Positions 52,624 through 61,824 of a DNA stretch of 64,000 bases are shown here, one piece after another (within the stretch, counting starts at the first letter, position 1; each line of letters begins with the position of its first letter). A program made the position numbers and the translations under genes. The notes under the pieces were generated by a model. It ran no database searches. It was not told where the DNA came from and saw only the letters and a list, made by a program, of their open reading frames with translations. The DNA lies in the NCBI RefSeq assembly GCF_003050615.1, contig NZ_NWBU01000018.1, positions 124,001-188,000 of the forward strand. The letters are read 5' to 3'. This DNA comes from Sphingomonas oleivorans (GTDB lineage: Bacteria; Pseudomonadota; Alphaproteobacteria; Sphingomonadales; Sphingomonadaceae).

Positions 52624-52752
52624 ATGAGGGCCCTCCGCGTCGGGACCGGGCTGCCCGAATGGTCAGGCGCTCCGAATGCTCAATCGGATGCCGGCGCGGC
52701 CGCATGGTACGAGCGAGAGGTCATGGGCGAGGGCCGCGCCGATCGGGCCGCG
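52624..52752 (+). pseudogene. truncated gene start of unknown identity
   Basis: An ATG with AAGGAG upstream opens a frame (MRALRVGTGLPEWSGAP...) that runs directly into the antisense of the HAD gene and so has no body of its own. It is probably the 5' end of a deleted gene. I do not recognise the protein. Confidence 0.35.
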
Positions 52753-53448
52753 TCAGCGCTCCGCCAGCGCGGCCGCCACCAGCGCGCCGACCGCGCCCAG
52801 GTCGGGCAACACCGCGGTGGCGAGCATCTCCGTCTCGTGGCTGGCGGGGACGAGATCGGGGACGAGCAGCGCCATCATGCCCGCCGCAACGGCCGCGCGC
52901 AGGCCATTGGGCGAATCCTCTACCGCGACGCAATCCGCCGCCGCAACGCCCAGCCTCCGCGCGGCAAGCGCATAGGGCTCGGCATCAGGCTTGGGGCGCA
53001 GCACGTCGCTGCGCGTCACGACCGTGGCAAAATGGTCGGCGATGCCGCTGGCCGCGAGCCGCTGCTCGGCAAAGGGGCTCGCGGTCGATGTCGCGACCGC
53101 CTGCGGCAGGCCATGGCCGGCAAAACGGGCCAGCAGTTCGCGCGCGCCAGGCCGGAAGGGCACGCCCTCGCGCCACATGGCCTCGAAGCGCGCATCGGCA
53201 TCGCGATAGAAATCCTCGATCGGGAAATCCGGGCCGAGATGGTCGAGCAGCATTTCGATGTTGCGATCGCGGTGGACGCCGACCAGCGCGGCGAACATCG
53301 CATCGGGCAGCTCGAAATCCATCGCCTGCGCGGTCGCCTGCATCGCCGTGCGGTGCACCGCCTCGGTATCGAGCAGCGTACCGTCCATGTCGAACACCAC
53401 GGCGAGCGGGCGGCGCGGCAAGCGGAGAGGACGAAGGGTTACGTCCAA
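52753..53448 (-). CDS. HAD-superfamily hydrolase (beta-phosphoglucomutase/phosphatase-like)
   Basis: A 231-aa phosphohydrolase. Motif I is VFDMDGTLLDTE, motif II is ATSTASPF, motif III Lys is in LRPKPDAEPY, and motif IV is VAVEDSPNGLRAA. The cap domain lies between motifs I and II, as in the subfamily that includes beta-phosphoglucomutase and sugar-phosphate phosphatases. A role with the sugar loci nearby is possible but unproven. Confidence 0.91.
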   Translation of the reverse strand: MDVTLRPLRLPRRPLAVVFDMDGTLLDTEAVHRTAMQATAQAMDFELPDAMFAALVGVHRDRNIEMLLDHLGPDFPIEDFYRDADARFEAMWREGVPFRPGARELLARFAGHGLPQAVATSTASPFAEQRLAASGIADHFATVVTRSDVLRPKPDAEPYALAARRLGVAAADCVAVEDSPNGLRAAVAAGMMALLVPDLVPASHETEMLATAVLPDLGAVGALVAAALAER

Positions 53449-53604
53449 TTCAGGCTCCCATAAGAATGACGGACAAGTGTGCTGCCGCGTACATCCACCT
53501 ATGGGCCAAATTTAGGCAGGTCAGTTTGACCAGCCCGTGCAACCCCGCCTCCCGACTTTTCCTCCGCATGGCTGCCGCTATGCTGCTTGAGCACCGTTAG
53601 AGCG

Positions 53605-53623
53605 TCACGGATGAGATCCGTGA
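53605..53623. terminator. 8-bp hairpin after the permease gene
   Basis: TCACGGAT-GAG-ATCCGTGA, perfect arms, 7 nt beyond the permease stop on the minus strand. It is a plausible transcription end or 3' stabilising hairpin. The rest of the 53449-53629 gap shows no gene. Confidence 0.5.
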
Positions 53624-53629
53624 TGGCCT

Positions 53630-54907
53630 CTAAGCAGGATTATGCAGGCTGCCGCCATGATCCATGTCGGCCTTTCTTGCGCCAGAAGCCGCAATATTCT
53701 TTCGATCGTCTGACAATATGAAATATGAAATTACGACGAAGACGGCAACAACGGATCCCAATATCTTGTATGATGTGGAAAAGCCGTAATCATCATACAT
53801 CCTCCCGGCAATGAGCGAGAGCGTGCTTGCCGTCACCTGCGACATGAACTGGAACCCAACAAGATATAGGGTAGCGGAAAGGCGGGCGTCGAATGTAGCT
53901 GAAATATATTTGAACATGGATATCAGCATTATCGGCAGCTCGATGGAATGTAGCAGCTTCATCGCCGATATTTCTATCGGTCCATCCGAGAATCCGGAGC
54001 CGATCATCCTGAAGGACATGATCACGCCGCTGAGCACCAGGCCCTGCTTGGCGCCGATCCTGTTGACGAGCAATGGCGCCAGGAACATCCCGCCGGCTTC
54101 AAGAAATACCTGTAGCGAGTGCAGATAGCCGAACATCCTGTTGCCCACGTCCCGGGACGTGAACAGGGACGAATAATAAATCGAAAACTGCTGATCATAG
54201 ACGGAGTAGATGCACGACACGCCCATGACGAACGTCGCGAGCGCCCAGAAACGGCCGGACGCAAATAGCCGAGCCACATCGATCAGATGTAATTTATGGG
54301 CCTTCGTCTTGAAGGCCTCCTGCTGATGTGGCGGATCGGCTGGATGCACCAGGCTGACAAGCAGCAGAAAGACGATGCCGCAGCCGGATGCCAGCCAGAA
54401 ATTGATATTGGGACTGATATTGAACAAATGGCCTGCAAAGAAGGAGGATGCCGCCCCGCCCAGCGAGCCCCACATACGTGCCTTGCCAAATTCGAAGCCG
54501 GCAATCCGGCTGACACGCTCCACATAGGTTTCAAGCGCACCGACACCGGCGCCGAAGACGATTCCGAAAAACACGCCGCCAATTGTCGCGGCCAGAATCA
54601 GATTCTCAGCGAGAAGCGGACCATAAATGAATATGAAGAACGGGCCGACCAGCAGCAGCATTGACGCCACCAGAAGCAGGAGCCCTTTTCTTAGGCCAAG
54701 CTTGTCCTGAGTATAGCCGTAGAGCGGCATGATGAACATGGCCGTTATTGCATTGATACTGAATATTATACCCGTCGACTCGCCCTTGAGCCCGATCGCC
54801 TGGTTGAGCCATATCGGGAAGAGCGCGAAGGAAAATGACCAACTCAGGAAAAAAGTGAAAAAGGCGGCGCATAGCAGCCGGTAAATTCTCCGCGTCTCAT
54901 GCCCCAT
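53630..54907 (-). CDS. MFS oligosaccharide:H+ symporter, LacY/CscB-like
   Basis: A 425-aa inner-membrane permease with 12 predicted helices, of the oligosaccharide:H+ symporter type: FFLSWSFSFALFPIWLNQAI at helix 1, GLKGESTGIIFSINAI, PLYGYTQDKLGLRKGLLLL, and a conserved FEFGKARMWGSLGGA stretch around helix 5. With two GH32 genes nearby the cargo is most likely sucrose or short fructo-oligosaccharides. Codon use is more AT-rich than in genes left of 53.4 kb. The promoter and a shared operator lie upstream. Confidence 0.88.
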   Translation of the reverse strand: MGHETRRIYRLLCAAFFTFFLSWSFSFALFPIWLNQAIGLKGESTGIIFSINAITAMFIMPLYGYTQDKLGLRKGLLLLVASMLLLVGPFFIFIYGPLLAENLILAATIGGVFFGIVFGAGVGALETYVERVSRIAGFEFGKARMWGSLGGAASSFFAGHLFNISPNINFWLASGCGIVFLLLVSLVHPADPPHQQEAFKTKAHKLHLIDVARLFASGRFWALATFVMGVSCIYSVYDQQFSIYYSSLFTSRDVGNRMFGYLHSLQVFLEAGGMFLAPLLVNRIGAKQGLVLSGVIMSFRMIGSGFSDGPIEISAMKLLHSIELPIMLISMFKYISATFDARLSATLYLVGFQFMSQVTASTLSLIAGRMYDDYGFSTSYKILGSVVAVFVVISYFILSDDRKNIAASGARKADMDHGGSLHNPA

Positions 54908-54967
54908 TTGGCATCTCTCCTATGATCCGGCATTTTTTCGAGGACGTTCCCATGCGCGAGCGCCTGA

Positions 54968-55023
54968 AATGTCCATCGTTAGCCATTTTGGGAGAAATTA
55001 GCTGGCTTGGGCAAAATTTACAA
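54968..55023 (-). promoter_or_regulatory. promoter and LacI-type operator of the permease gene
   Basis: On the minus strand TTGTAA (55023-55018), a 17-nt spacer and TAATTT (55000-54995) form a reasonable sigma-70-type promoter. Seven nt further lies the operator AATGTCCATCGTTAGCCATT (54968-54987, read on the plus strand), an imperfect 20-bp dyad that matches the receptor-side operator at 18 of 20 positions. Repression by the neighbouring LacI protein is the obvious reading. Confidence 0.65.
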
Positions 55024-55239
55024 GTCGTCGCCTTGGTCTTCTGACCCTCATCCTGCCTGAGCTGGAGACGATTTTCCTTTTGTTGCCGCAAGTGTCGGCC
55101 GGCTTGCCTCAATTTCGCTTAAGCTATTCTATTAAAGCAATAAATTGGAAAGCGCAGACCGATATTGCCCGTTTCCTATCGTCCGTTGTCCTGGCTGTCG
55201 CTTACCCGCCAAACCCTCGCCCAGCCACGCCGGTAGCCT

Positions 55240-56310
55240 TCACTGGATGATCGCCATATCCTCTTCTTGCGCCGATCCCCTCCCGTCAGGCTGTTGAAGG
55301 GCCTTGTCGGACTCCCTGGGAACGACATCGCATCGACATTTTTCGACGCCGCTTACTCTTGCGCCATTTGCCATCATGTCGAAGGCCAGCTCGGCCGCGC
55401 GTACGCCCATCTGATAATAAGGCAGCGACGCGGTAGTCAGCGGCGGGACTGTATTTTCCGATATCAGCGTGTAATCATCATATCCAACGACCGAAATATC
55501 ATCCGGTATGGAAATATTCATTGCGTGCAAATGCATGATGACCCGCAATGCCATCTTGTCATTGCCGCACATGATCGCAGTGGGCCTTTTTCTGCCTGCC
55601 AGCAGCCGTTCCAATAATGCGTGCAGCCAGGTGGAGGTTTCGGCGGGTTCCTTGCGCTCCGCATGGATGATCCATTCCGCGTTCAACGGAATGGCGGATT
55701 CCTGCATCGCCCGGACAAACCCCTGCTGGCGAAGCCTGGTGGCGATCATATCCTCGGGCAATGTTATATTGGCAATATCCCGATGCCCGAGCGTGATCAG
55801 CCTTTTGGTCAGATCATAGGCACCTTGCTCATCATCGGGCACGACGGATGAAAATCGTCCCGCTTCGTCAAAGCAGTTTACGAGCACCAATGGGCAATGT
55901 TCGAACTTTTGCGTTATTTCGATCTGCTTGTGATAGAATGTCGCCTTGATGATGGCCTCGACCTTCTGCTGCCTGAACCGCCTTATCAATTGCGCGAAGA
56001 TATGCGGGCTCTCGCGCGTTTCGCCGATCAGCAGCAGCTTGCCATGGATTTCGCAAACCGATTGAACGCCCTTGACGATATCGAAGGAAAAGGGCGTGGT
56101 CGTCAGATTGTCGGCAATCAGGCATAATATGCCCGAGGGCTGGCCGCGAAGCGAGCGCGCGGCGGCGGAAGGGAAAAATTCGAGCTCTTCTGCCGCTTTC
56201 TCGATGCGTTCGACCGTTTTCCGGCTGATGCCCTGATATCCGGACAAATATCTGGATACGGTCTTGACCGATACATCCGCTCTTTTGGCAACGTCATGAA
56301 TATTTGCCAC
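55240..56310 (-). CDS. LacI-family regulator of the fructan/sucrose locus
   Basis: A 356-aa regulator. The helix-turn-helix IHDVAKRADVSVKTVSRYLS is followed by the hinge (FFPSAAARSLRG) and sugar-binding domain (ISVVGYDDYTLISENTVPPL). It lies between the permease and the divergent TonB receptor, with a matching operator in front of each of those genes, and none seen directly before its own start. A 332-nt gap to the permease gene contains that gene's promoter. Confidence 0.9.
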   Translation of the reverse strand: MANIHDVAKRADVSVKTVSRYLSGYQGISRKTVERIEKAAEELEFFPSAAARSLRGQPSGILCLIADNLTTTPFSFDIVKGVQSVCEIHGKLLLIGETRESPHIFAQLIRRFRQQKVEAIIKATFYHKQIEITQKFEHCPLVLVNCFDEAGRFSSVVPDDEQGAYDLTKRLITLGHRDIANITLPEDMIATRLRQQGFVRAMQESAIPLNAEWIIHAERKEPAETSTWLHALLERLLAGRKRPTAIMCGNDKMALRVIMHLHAMNISIPDDISVVGYDDYTLISENTVPPLTTASLPYYQMGVRAAELAFDMMANGARVSGVEKCRCDVVPRESDKALQQPDGRGSAQEEDMAIIQ

Positions 56311-56585
56311 GGCTCATCCCTATATATTCTTGACCATGCCAAGCAGGCGCGGCGGCCTTTCATGTAGCAGATAGGCATCGTCAGGCGAAAGGCCAGGCCA
56401 GCGGAGCATCCGAGCGGTCCGCCGGCGCACGATCCGGCTCTTCGGGCATCATTCGACTTCGGCCCTGGGCCGCTACGCAGGATCCTGCCAATAATCAGGC
56501 GCATATGACATGCGCGCCGCGTCATCGGCACGATTCGCAACAAAATCGAAGAAACATCAGGCGATCAGAGACATAAAGTTTCCCG

Positions 56586-56637
56586 TTGCATTGGGAAGGC
56601 GCAATGCTATAATCCGCAATGTCCAACGTTAGACATT
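56586..56637 (+). promoter_or_regulatory. promoter and LacI-type operator of the TonB-receptor gene
   Basis: TTGCAT (56586-56591), a 16-nt spacer and a consensus TATAAT (56608-56613) are followed 4 nt later by AATGTCCAACGTTAGACATT (56618-56637). This 20-bp dyad is perfect except for one pair and has a central AACGTT, as in LacI-family operators. Its position over the expected start site indicates simple repression. The rest of the 387-bp divergent gap back to 56311 shows nothing else clear. Confidence 0.7.
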
Positions 56638-56697
56638 TTGGACATCTATGTATGAACGATTTCAAACAACAAAATGCCTATGGGAGAGGCGTTCATC

Positions 56698-59202
56698 ATG
56701 CCGAAGGGAATGGAAAGGCCGGGCGCGGTCCTGGCAATTTTGACGGCCCTATCATGCGCCAACCAGGCGCATGCTCAGGATAAGAAATCGACCGAGCCGG
56801 GTCTCGACAAGCCGGCCCTGGAAGAGATCATCGTTACGGCCACAGTCGGCGCCAGCAAGATATCGCAATTCGAAACATCCTATGCCGTATCCAGCTTTGG
56901 CGAGAAGGATCTGGCGCGCGTCGCACCGCTCAGCACGGTAGACCTGTTTTCGGAAATTCCGGGCTTCTGGGCTGAAAGTTCCGGTGGCGAAGGCGCCAAT
57001 AATCTCTTTGTTCGTGGCTTGCCTCTGGCAGGAGCCTTTAAATATTCGCCGCTTCTGGAAGACGGGCTGCCCGTGTTCGAAGAGCCCGAGATCGGCTTCA
57101 TGAACGCGGACATATTGTTGAAGCTCGACAGCATGACGGAGCGTGTGGAGTTCGTCAGGGGTGGCCCTTCATTCATCGTTCACTCCAATGCCGTGGGTGG
57201 CGCGGTCAACGCCATCACCCGCAAGGGAACGAAAAAGTTCCAGGGTCAGGCGAAGTTCACTTATGGAGATTATGATCATTATCGGGGCGAAGGCTATATT
57301 TCGGGCCCTATCAGCGACACTCTATCCTATTCGATCGGCGGCTTTTATCGCATCGACGATGGTATTCGCGATCCCGGATTCACGGCCAACAAGGGTGGCC
57401 AGATCCGTGGTACGTTATCCTTCAGGAACGACCGTACGGAAGTCCATCTTACAGCCAAATATACCAATGACCGGAATATTTTCTATCTTCCAATCCCGGT
57501 GGTAAATCCGAAGGACCCGAAAGGCATTCCGGGGATCGACGCGAACTATGGCACGCTCACGTCCGCCGACTTCAAGGTCGTGAACATAAAGACGCCAGAT
57601 GGCATTGTCACGAAAGACCTGGAAGACGGTATACACCCCGAATTCAAGACCTTTACCGCATTGCTCACGCATGAATTCGGCGGTGGCTGGATCATGCAGA
57701 ACAAGCTCCGCTATGTTGACGGGAAGAACGGTTTCAACGGCATATTCCCGCGGACCGATCCGTTTGCGGCACGGAATTTCCTCGATATCTTCCTGCCCAA
57801 GATGCAGGCCGCCTTCCCGAGCGTCCAGAAGCTGGAATATCGCTATACCAATCATCCCGATATAGGATTCGATATCGCCAATCAGAATAATAACGGCTTG
57901 GTGAATGGAGCCGGCTGGTGGTTCGCCAATATCGAGGTCGACGACAATATCATCGAAGAATTCTCGCTGACCAAGCAGATCGGCAATCACGATATCACCG
58001 CCGGCCTATATTATAGCCATTATGGCCTGAAGTCCTTCATAAGCTTCAATGACATTCTGACGGACGTCCGGGATCGGCCCAGGCTTCTTGATGTCGTTGG
58101 CCTGGATGCAGCGGGCAATGTGGTCGGAAGGCTGACGGATAATGGCTTCCTGCGTTATGGCGGCTTCACCGTTTCCACCAGCGACAAGGTTGAGACCAAG
58201 GCCTTCTTCATCAATGATAATTGGCAGATCAATGATCGCCTGCGCGTCGACTTCGGACTCAGGATGCAGGGCGTCGATATCGACAGCAACACCGCCGATC
58301 TTGATTTTGCCGGCGTCAATCTGGGCGATCCGACGACGCTTGCGGACGACAGCTCCGTCTGGCCGACCGGGACAATTTCTAACAATAAGGGCGAATTCAG
58401 CGATACCGGCTGGACGCTGGGCGCCAATTATGAACTCAGCGGCAATCTCGCGGTCTACGCCCGCTATACCGATTCCTTCCGCCTGCCCCGATCCGAGACA
58501 TTGTGGTTCGGCGGCAAGGCAAATATAAATTATGTCAAGCAATATGAGGCAGGCTTGAAGGTCCGCACGGACAATCTCACCATCTTCGCTGCGGCATTTT
58601 ACAACAAGTTCAAGGGCCTTCCTCTATCTACGCAGGAAATCGACCCGATTACCCGCGATGTGAAGATCATCAACTTCGTCGCCGGATCGGAGACGCTGGG
58701 TCTGGAGGTGGAGACGGATTGGCGTCCGTTTGGCAGGAACTTCGGCGTTCATGTCGCCGGTACGCTGCAAGATCCGAAGTTCCTGGGAACGACCTTCAAT
58801 ACCGTTATAAATCCCGATACCGGCGAGACTGTCACCACCGACTATTCCGGTAACCAGATCAACCGCATTCCCAAAGTCATGCTGAATGTGAATCCCTATC
58901 TGGATTTTCGTTTCGGCTCGATAGGCGGTCAGCTCTACGGCTCGTTCAAGCATGTCGGAAAACGGTTTGCCGATTTCGCCTCCACGGTCGAGATCCACTC
59001 TTATGAGACATTCGAGCTTGGTGCGTTCCTGGACGTGACCGAGAAGCTCAGATTGCAGGTCCATATCTCCAATCTGACCAATTCGACGGGCCTGACCGAG
59101 GCGAACCATAATACGGGAAGCGTCGTGAACGGCCAGCAGATTATCTTTGGCCGGCCCGAAATGGGCAGAGCCGTCAGATTGTCCGCTACTTATTCCTTCT
59201 GA
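56698..59202 (+). CDS. TonB-dependent receptor for fructo-oligosaccharides (inferred cargo)
   Basis: An 834-aa outer-membrane transporter. Signal peptide to SCANQAHA, TonB-box region PALEEIIVTATVGAS, plug domain with ERVEFVRGGPSFIVHSNAVG, long barrel, terminal SATYSF. ATG at 56698 has GGGAGAGG 8 nt upstream and is preferred over 56674 or 56680. First gene of a rightward operon with two GH32 genes; operator-controlled. Cargo inferred from neighbours. Confidence 0.92.
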   Translation: MPKGMERPGAVLAILTALSCANQAHAQDKKSTEPGLDKPALEEIIVTATVGASKISQFETSYAVSSFGEKDLARVAPLSTVDLFSEIPGFWAESSGGEGANNLFVRGLPLAGAFKYSPLLEDGLPVFEEPEIGFMNADILLKLDSMTERVEFVRGGPSFIVHSNAVGGAVNAITRKGTKKFQGQAKFTYGDYDHYRGEGYISGPISDTLSYSIGGFYRIDDGIRDPGFTANKGGQIRGTLSFRNDRTEVHLTAKYTNDRNIFYLPIPVVNPKDPKGIPGIDANYGTLTSADFKVVNIKTPDGIVTKDLEDGIHPEFKTFTALLTHEFGGGWIMQNKLRYVDGKNGFNGIFPRTDPFAARNFLDIFLPKMQAAFPSVQKLEYRYTNHPDIGFDIANQNNNGLVNGAGWWFANIEVDDNIIEEFSLTKQIGNHDITAGLYYSHYGLKSFISFNDILTDVRDRPRLLDVVGLDAAGNVVGRLTDNGFLRYGGFTVSTSDKVETKAFFINDNWQINDRLRVDFGLRMQGVDIDSNTADLDFAGVNLGDPTTLADDSSVWPTGTISNNKGEFSDTGWTLGANYELSGNLAVYARYTDSFRLPRSETLWFGGKANINYVKQYEAGLKVRTDNLTIFAAAFYNKFKGLPLSTQEIDPITRDVKIINFVAGSETLGLEVETDWRPFGRNFGVHVAGTLQDPKFLGTTFNTVINPDTGETVTTDYSGNQINRIPKVMLNVNPYLDFRFGSIGGQLYGSFKHVGKRFADFASTVEIHSYETFELGAFLDVTEKLRLQVHISNLTNSTGLTEANHNTGSVVNGQQIIFGRPEMGRAVRLSATYSF

Positions 59203-59337
59203 TCGATGCCCTTGCCAGGGGCAGAGCCGGCTATTTAATTGCAACCTTGCTCTGCCCCATCAACGACTAAGGCGTAACGCTAATCATAAGTCGTGCGTCA
59301 CGACGAGCATTATATCTTTCCCCGGAGCCATTTCGTG

Positions 59338-61560
59338 ATGAGTAGCATTCTCTGCCAGTGGAAGTTCGATGAGGGCGAGGGCGATTTCGCAATCGAGAGA
59401 ATTTCCGGCGAGAGGATTGCCATCGAATATGTATTCAACCGGGCTCGATTTAAGCCTTCCTCCAGCCCGATCTGGAAGAAGGGCATTTCCGGCACGGCGC
59501 TGTTGTTCGACGGTTATTCCACCTTTTTGCGCGGTCCCAAGGCAAGGCTCAGCCTTGGAAGCAGCTTCACCGTCGAGGCCTGGGTGGCGCCGAGAGCGCT
59601 GGAACATGGATTTGGCGGCAAGCTCTCGGCGATCGTCAACCAATATGATCCGAGCGCCAATGCCGGTTTCATCCTTGGCATCGGCCGTCATGGCCATTGG
59701 GCGTTGCGCTTCGGCGATGGCTGCCGCTTTCTTGAACTGTGGGACGGCGATCATCCGCTGCCCCGCGAACAATGGTCGCATGTTGCGGCAAGGGTCGATG
59801 CGGATGCCGGCAGGGCAGGGCTCTATTTCAATGGGCTTTGCATTTCTGAGATCGGCATTCCCGCTGATTTTCAGTTCATGCCGGCTGATGCCGATATGCT
59901 GATCGGGCGGACGGCCGATAATGAGCAGCTGCTCGGCATCTTCAACATGAACATGTTCAACGGACTGATGGACATGGTCGCCATTCATGGTGAAGCGCTG
60001 CCGGCGGAGGAAATTCGGCAGAATTTCCGGAACGTGCTGCAAGATTATGGCGGCAGCATTCCTCTAATAGAGGCCAGCGATATTCGCCTCGATCCGGCCT
60101 TATATGAGGGCGATCCCTATCGCCCCCGCTTTCATGCGATCGTGCCGGGCCATTGGATGAACGAGCCGCACGCGCCTTTCTATTTCAACGGCAAATATCA
60201 TCTATTCTGCCAGCATAACCCCTTTGGCCCTTTTTTCTATGAATTGCGCTGGGGCCACTGGGTTAGCGACGATCTGGTGAACTGGCGCTTCCTGGGCGAG
60301 GCAATTACGCAGGATGCAAGGATTGCGCCGGATGGCGTCTGGTCGGGTAGCGCTTCCTATGACGAAAATGGCGTGCCCGTGCTGTTCTTTACCGCCGCCA
60401 ACAAAGCCAGATGTCCCGATCAGGCGATAGCCATGGCGCGACCGGAAAATGCCGATGATCCGCTGCTCGAGCGCTGGATCAAACATCCGAACCTGCTACT
60501 CGAACAAGATCCCGCGCTCGGGCTATCCGCCGATTTTCGCGATCCCTTTGTCTGGCATGATACGGAATCCGCCCTCTGGTACATGCTGGTGGGATCCAGC
60601 CGGGGAGGGGAGATCGGCTGCGCGCAAATCTATGCCTCCGATAATCTCGCCGATTGGCGGCACCTCGGCGATTTCTATCGATATGATGACAAGAAATATC
60701 CTTATATCGGTCCCATCTGGGAACTGCCTGTCTTTCTTCCTATCGGCCACTATCCCAATGCCGAGCAGCGATATATTTTCCTCATCAGCCCGGTCGGGAA
60801 GGGCGCCGATGTCGAAATATTCTATTGGCTCGGCAGGTTCGACAAGGAAAGACACCAGTTCGTAGCGGATTTCGATGAGCCGCGTCTCATAGATTTTGGC
60901 GATTTCCATTTTACTGGTCCCAGCGGCATGATCGATCCCAGGACGGGCCGATTGCTGCTCTTCACCATCGCGCAGGGGGAGAGGTCGCCTCAGGATGAGC
61001 ATGACGCCGGATGGGCGCATAATGCGGGGCTGCCCGTCGTCCTCAGCCTCGATGAGGCAGGCGGATTATTGGTCGACCCGATCGAGGAGCTGTCATCGCT
61101 GCGCGCCGGACAACTCATCGGCATGCGCGACCAGAATTGGGCCGCGGTCAATCAATCGCTCGCCATGGTCTCCAGCCGCATGCTGGAGATCATCGTCGAG
61201 ATCGAGCCGCTCAATTCCAAGGCCTTTGGCCTCAAGGTGGGCGTTTCGCGGGACGGAAACGAACAAACGCTGATCGGCTATGATACTGAAAAGAGCCGGA
61301 TCTGGGTAGACAGGACACGCACCTGTCGCTCGAGAGATTATGGAATCAACGGCGGCCCGCTCGACCTGAAGGGCGATAATCTCAAACTGCATGTCTTTAT
61401 CGATCATTCGATGCTCGAAATCTACGCCAACAGCCGTCAGAGCATTACAACAAGGATCTATTCCGAGGCGGATGACGCCTGTGGCGTGGAAATCTGGTGC
61501 GACGGAGACGTTAAGATCAAGAATATCGAAATATGGAAAGTAAAAGCGATTGATGTCTGA
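59338..61560 (+). CDS. LamG-GH32 protein with altered catalytic motifs
   Basis: A 740-aa protein: N-terminal concanavalin-like (LamG) domain (about residues 30-215; ALLFDGYSTFLRGPK, FTVEAWVAPR), GH32 five-bladed propeller (about 260-570) and C-terminal beta-sandwich. The canonical WMNDPNG nucleophile motif reads GHWMNEPHAPF, so the Asp is Glu (E276); the RDP Asp is kept (ADFRDPF, D402); the WECPD acid/base motif reads IWELPVF (E462, Cys lost). There is no signal peptide, so it is probably cytoplasmic. ATG at 59338 is preferred over GTG 59293. It may act on an unusual fructoside or be a fructosyltransferase. Confidence 0.88.
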   Translation: MSSILCQWKFDEGEGDFAIERISGERIAIEYVFNRARFKPSSSPIWKKGISGTALLFDGYSTFLRGPKARLSLGSSFTVEAWVAPRALEHGFGGKLSAIVNQYDPSANAGFILGIGRHGHWALRFGDGCRFLELWDGDHPLPREQWSHVAARVDADAGRAGLYFNGLCISEIGIPADFQFMPADADMLIGRTADNEQLLGIFNMNMFNGLMDMVAIHGEALPAEEIRQNFRNVLQDYGGSIPLIEASDIRLDPALYEGDPYRPRFHAIVPGHWMNEPHAPFYFNGKYHLFCQHNPFGPFFYELRWGHWVSDDLVNWRFLGEAITQDARIAPDGVWSGSASYDENGVPVLFFTAANKARCPDQAIAMARPENADDPLLERWIKHPNLLLEQDPALGLSADFRDPFVWHDTESALWYMLVGSSRGGEIGCAQIYASDNLADWRHLGDFYRYDDKKYPYIGPIWELPVFLPIGHYPNAEQRYIFLISPVGKGADVEIFYWLGRFDKERHQFVADFDEPRLIDFGDFHFTGPSGMIDPRTGRLLLFTIAQGERSPQDEHDAGWAHNAGLPVVLSLDEAGGLLVDPIEELSSLRAGQLIGMRDQNWAAVNQSLAMVSSRMLEIIVEIEPLNSKAFGLKVGVSRDGNEQTLIGYDTEKSRIWVDRTRTCRSRDYGINGGPLDLKGDNLKLHVFIDHSMLEIYANSRQSITTRIYSEADDACGVEIWCDGDVKIKNIEIWKVKAIDV

Positions 61561-61824
61561 CATGAAGTCATCCGATCCAGGCAGCCACTGAACCTCTGGC
61601 AAAGGCGATATTGGGATGTGGTTTATCCACATCAGCATGAAACACACTGCTTCTTTCTGACTGCATGGATTGAGTACGCAGTCATGTCGAAAAATGCCCA
61701 AGGATGGACATATTGCAATGGGCAACCCGCTGTGGAGCGATCGATAGGATTTAAATTATCCGGCGCTGGAGGCAATGCGTGCTTGCCAATTCCCGTCAAG
61801 GCCCGGTGAGATCAAGGAGTGATC
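61561..61824 (+). promoter_or_regulatory. intergenic stretch with hairpin and degenerate operator-like site
   Basis: GATGTGG (61615-61621) and CCACATC (61627-61633) form a 7-bp hairpin with TTTAT loop. AATGCCCAAGGATGGACATA (61693-61712) matches the receptor operator at 15 of 20 positions and may be a third, weaker LacI site. AAGGAG (61814-61819) is the ribosome-binding site of the next gene. No gene is seen. Confidence 0.4.
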
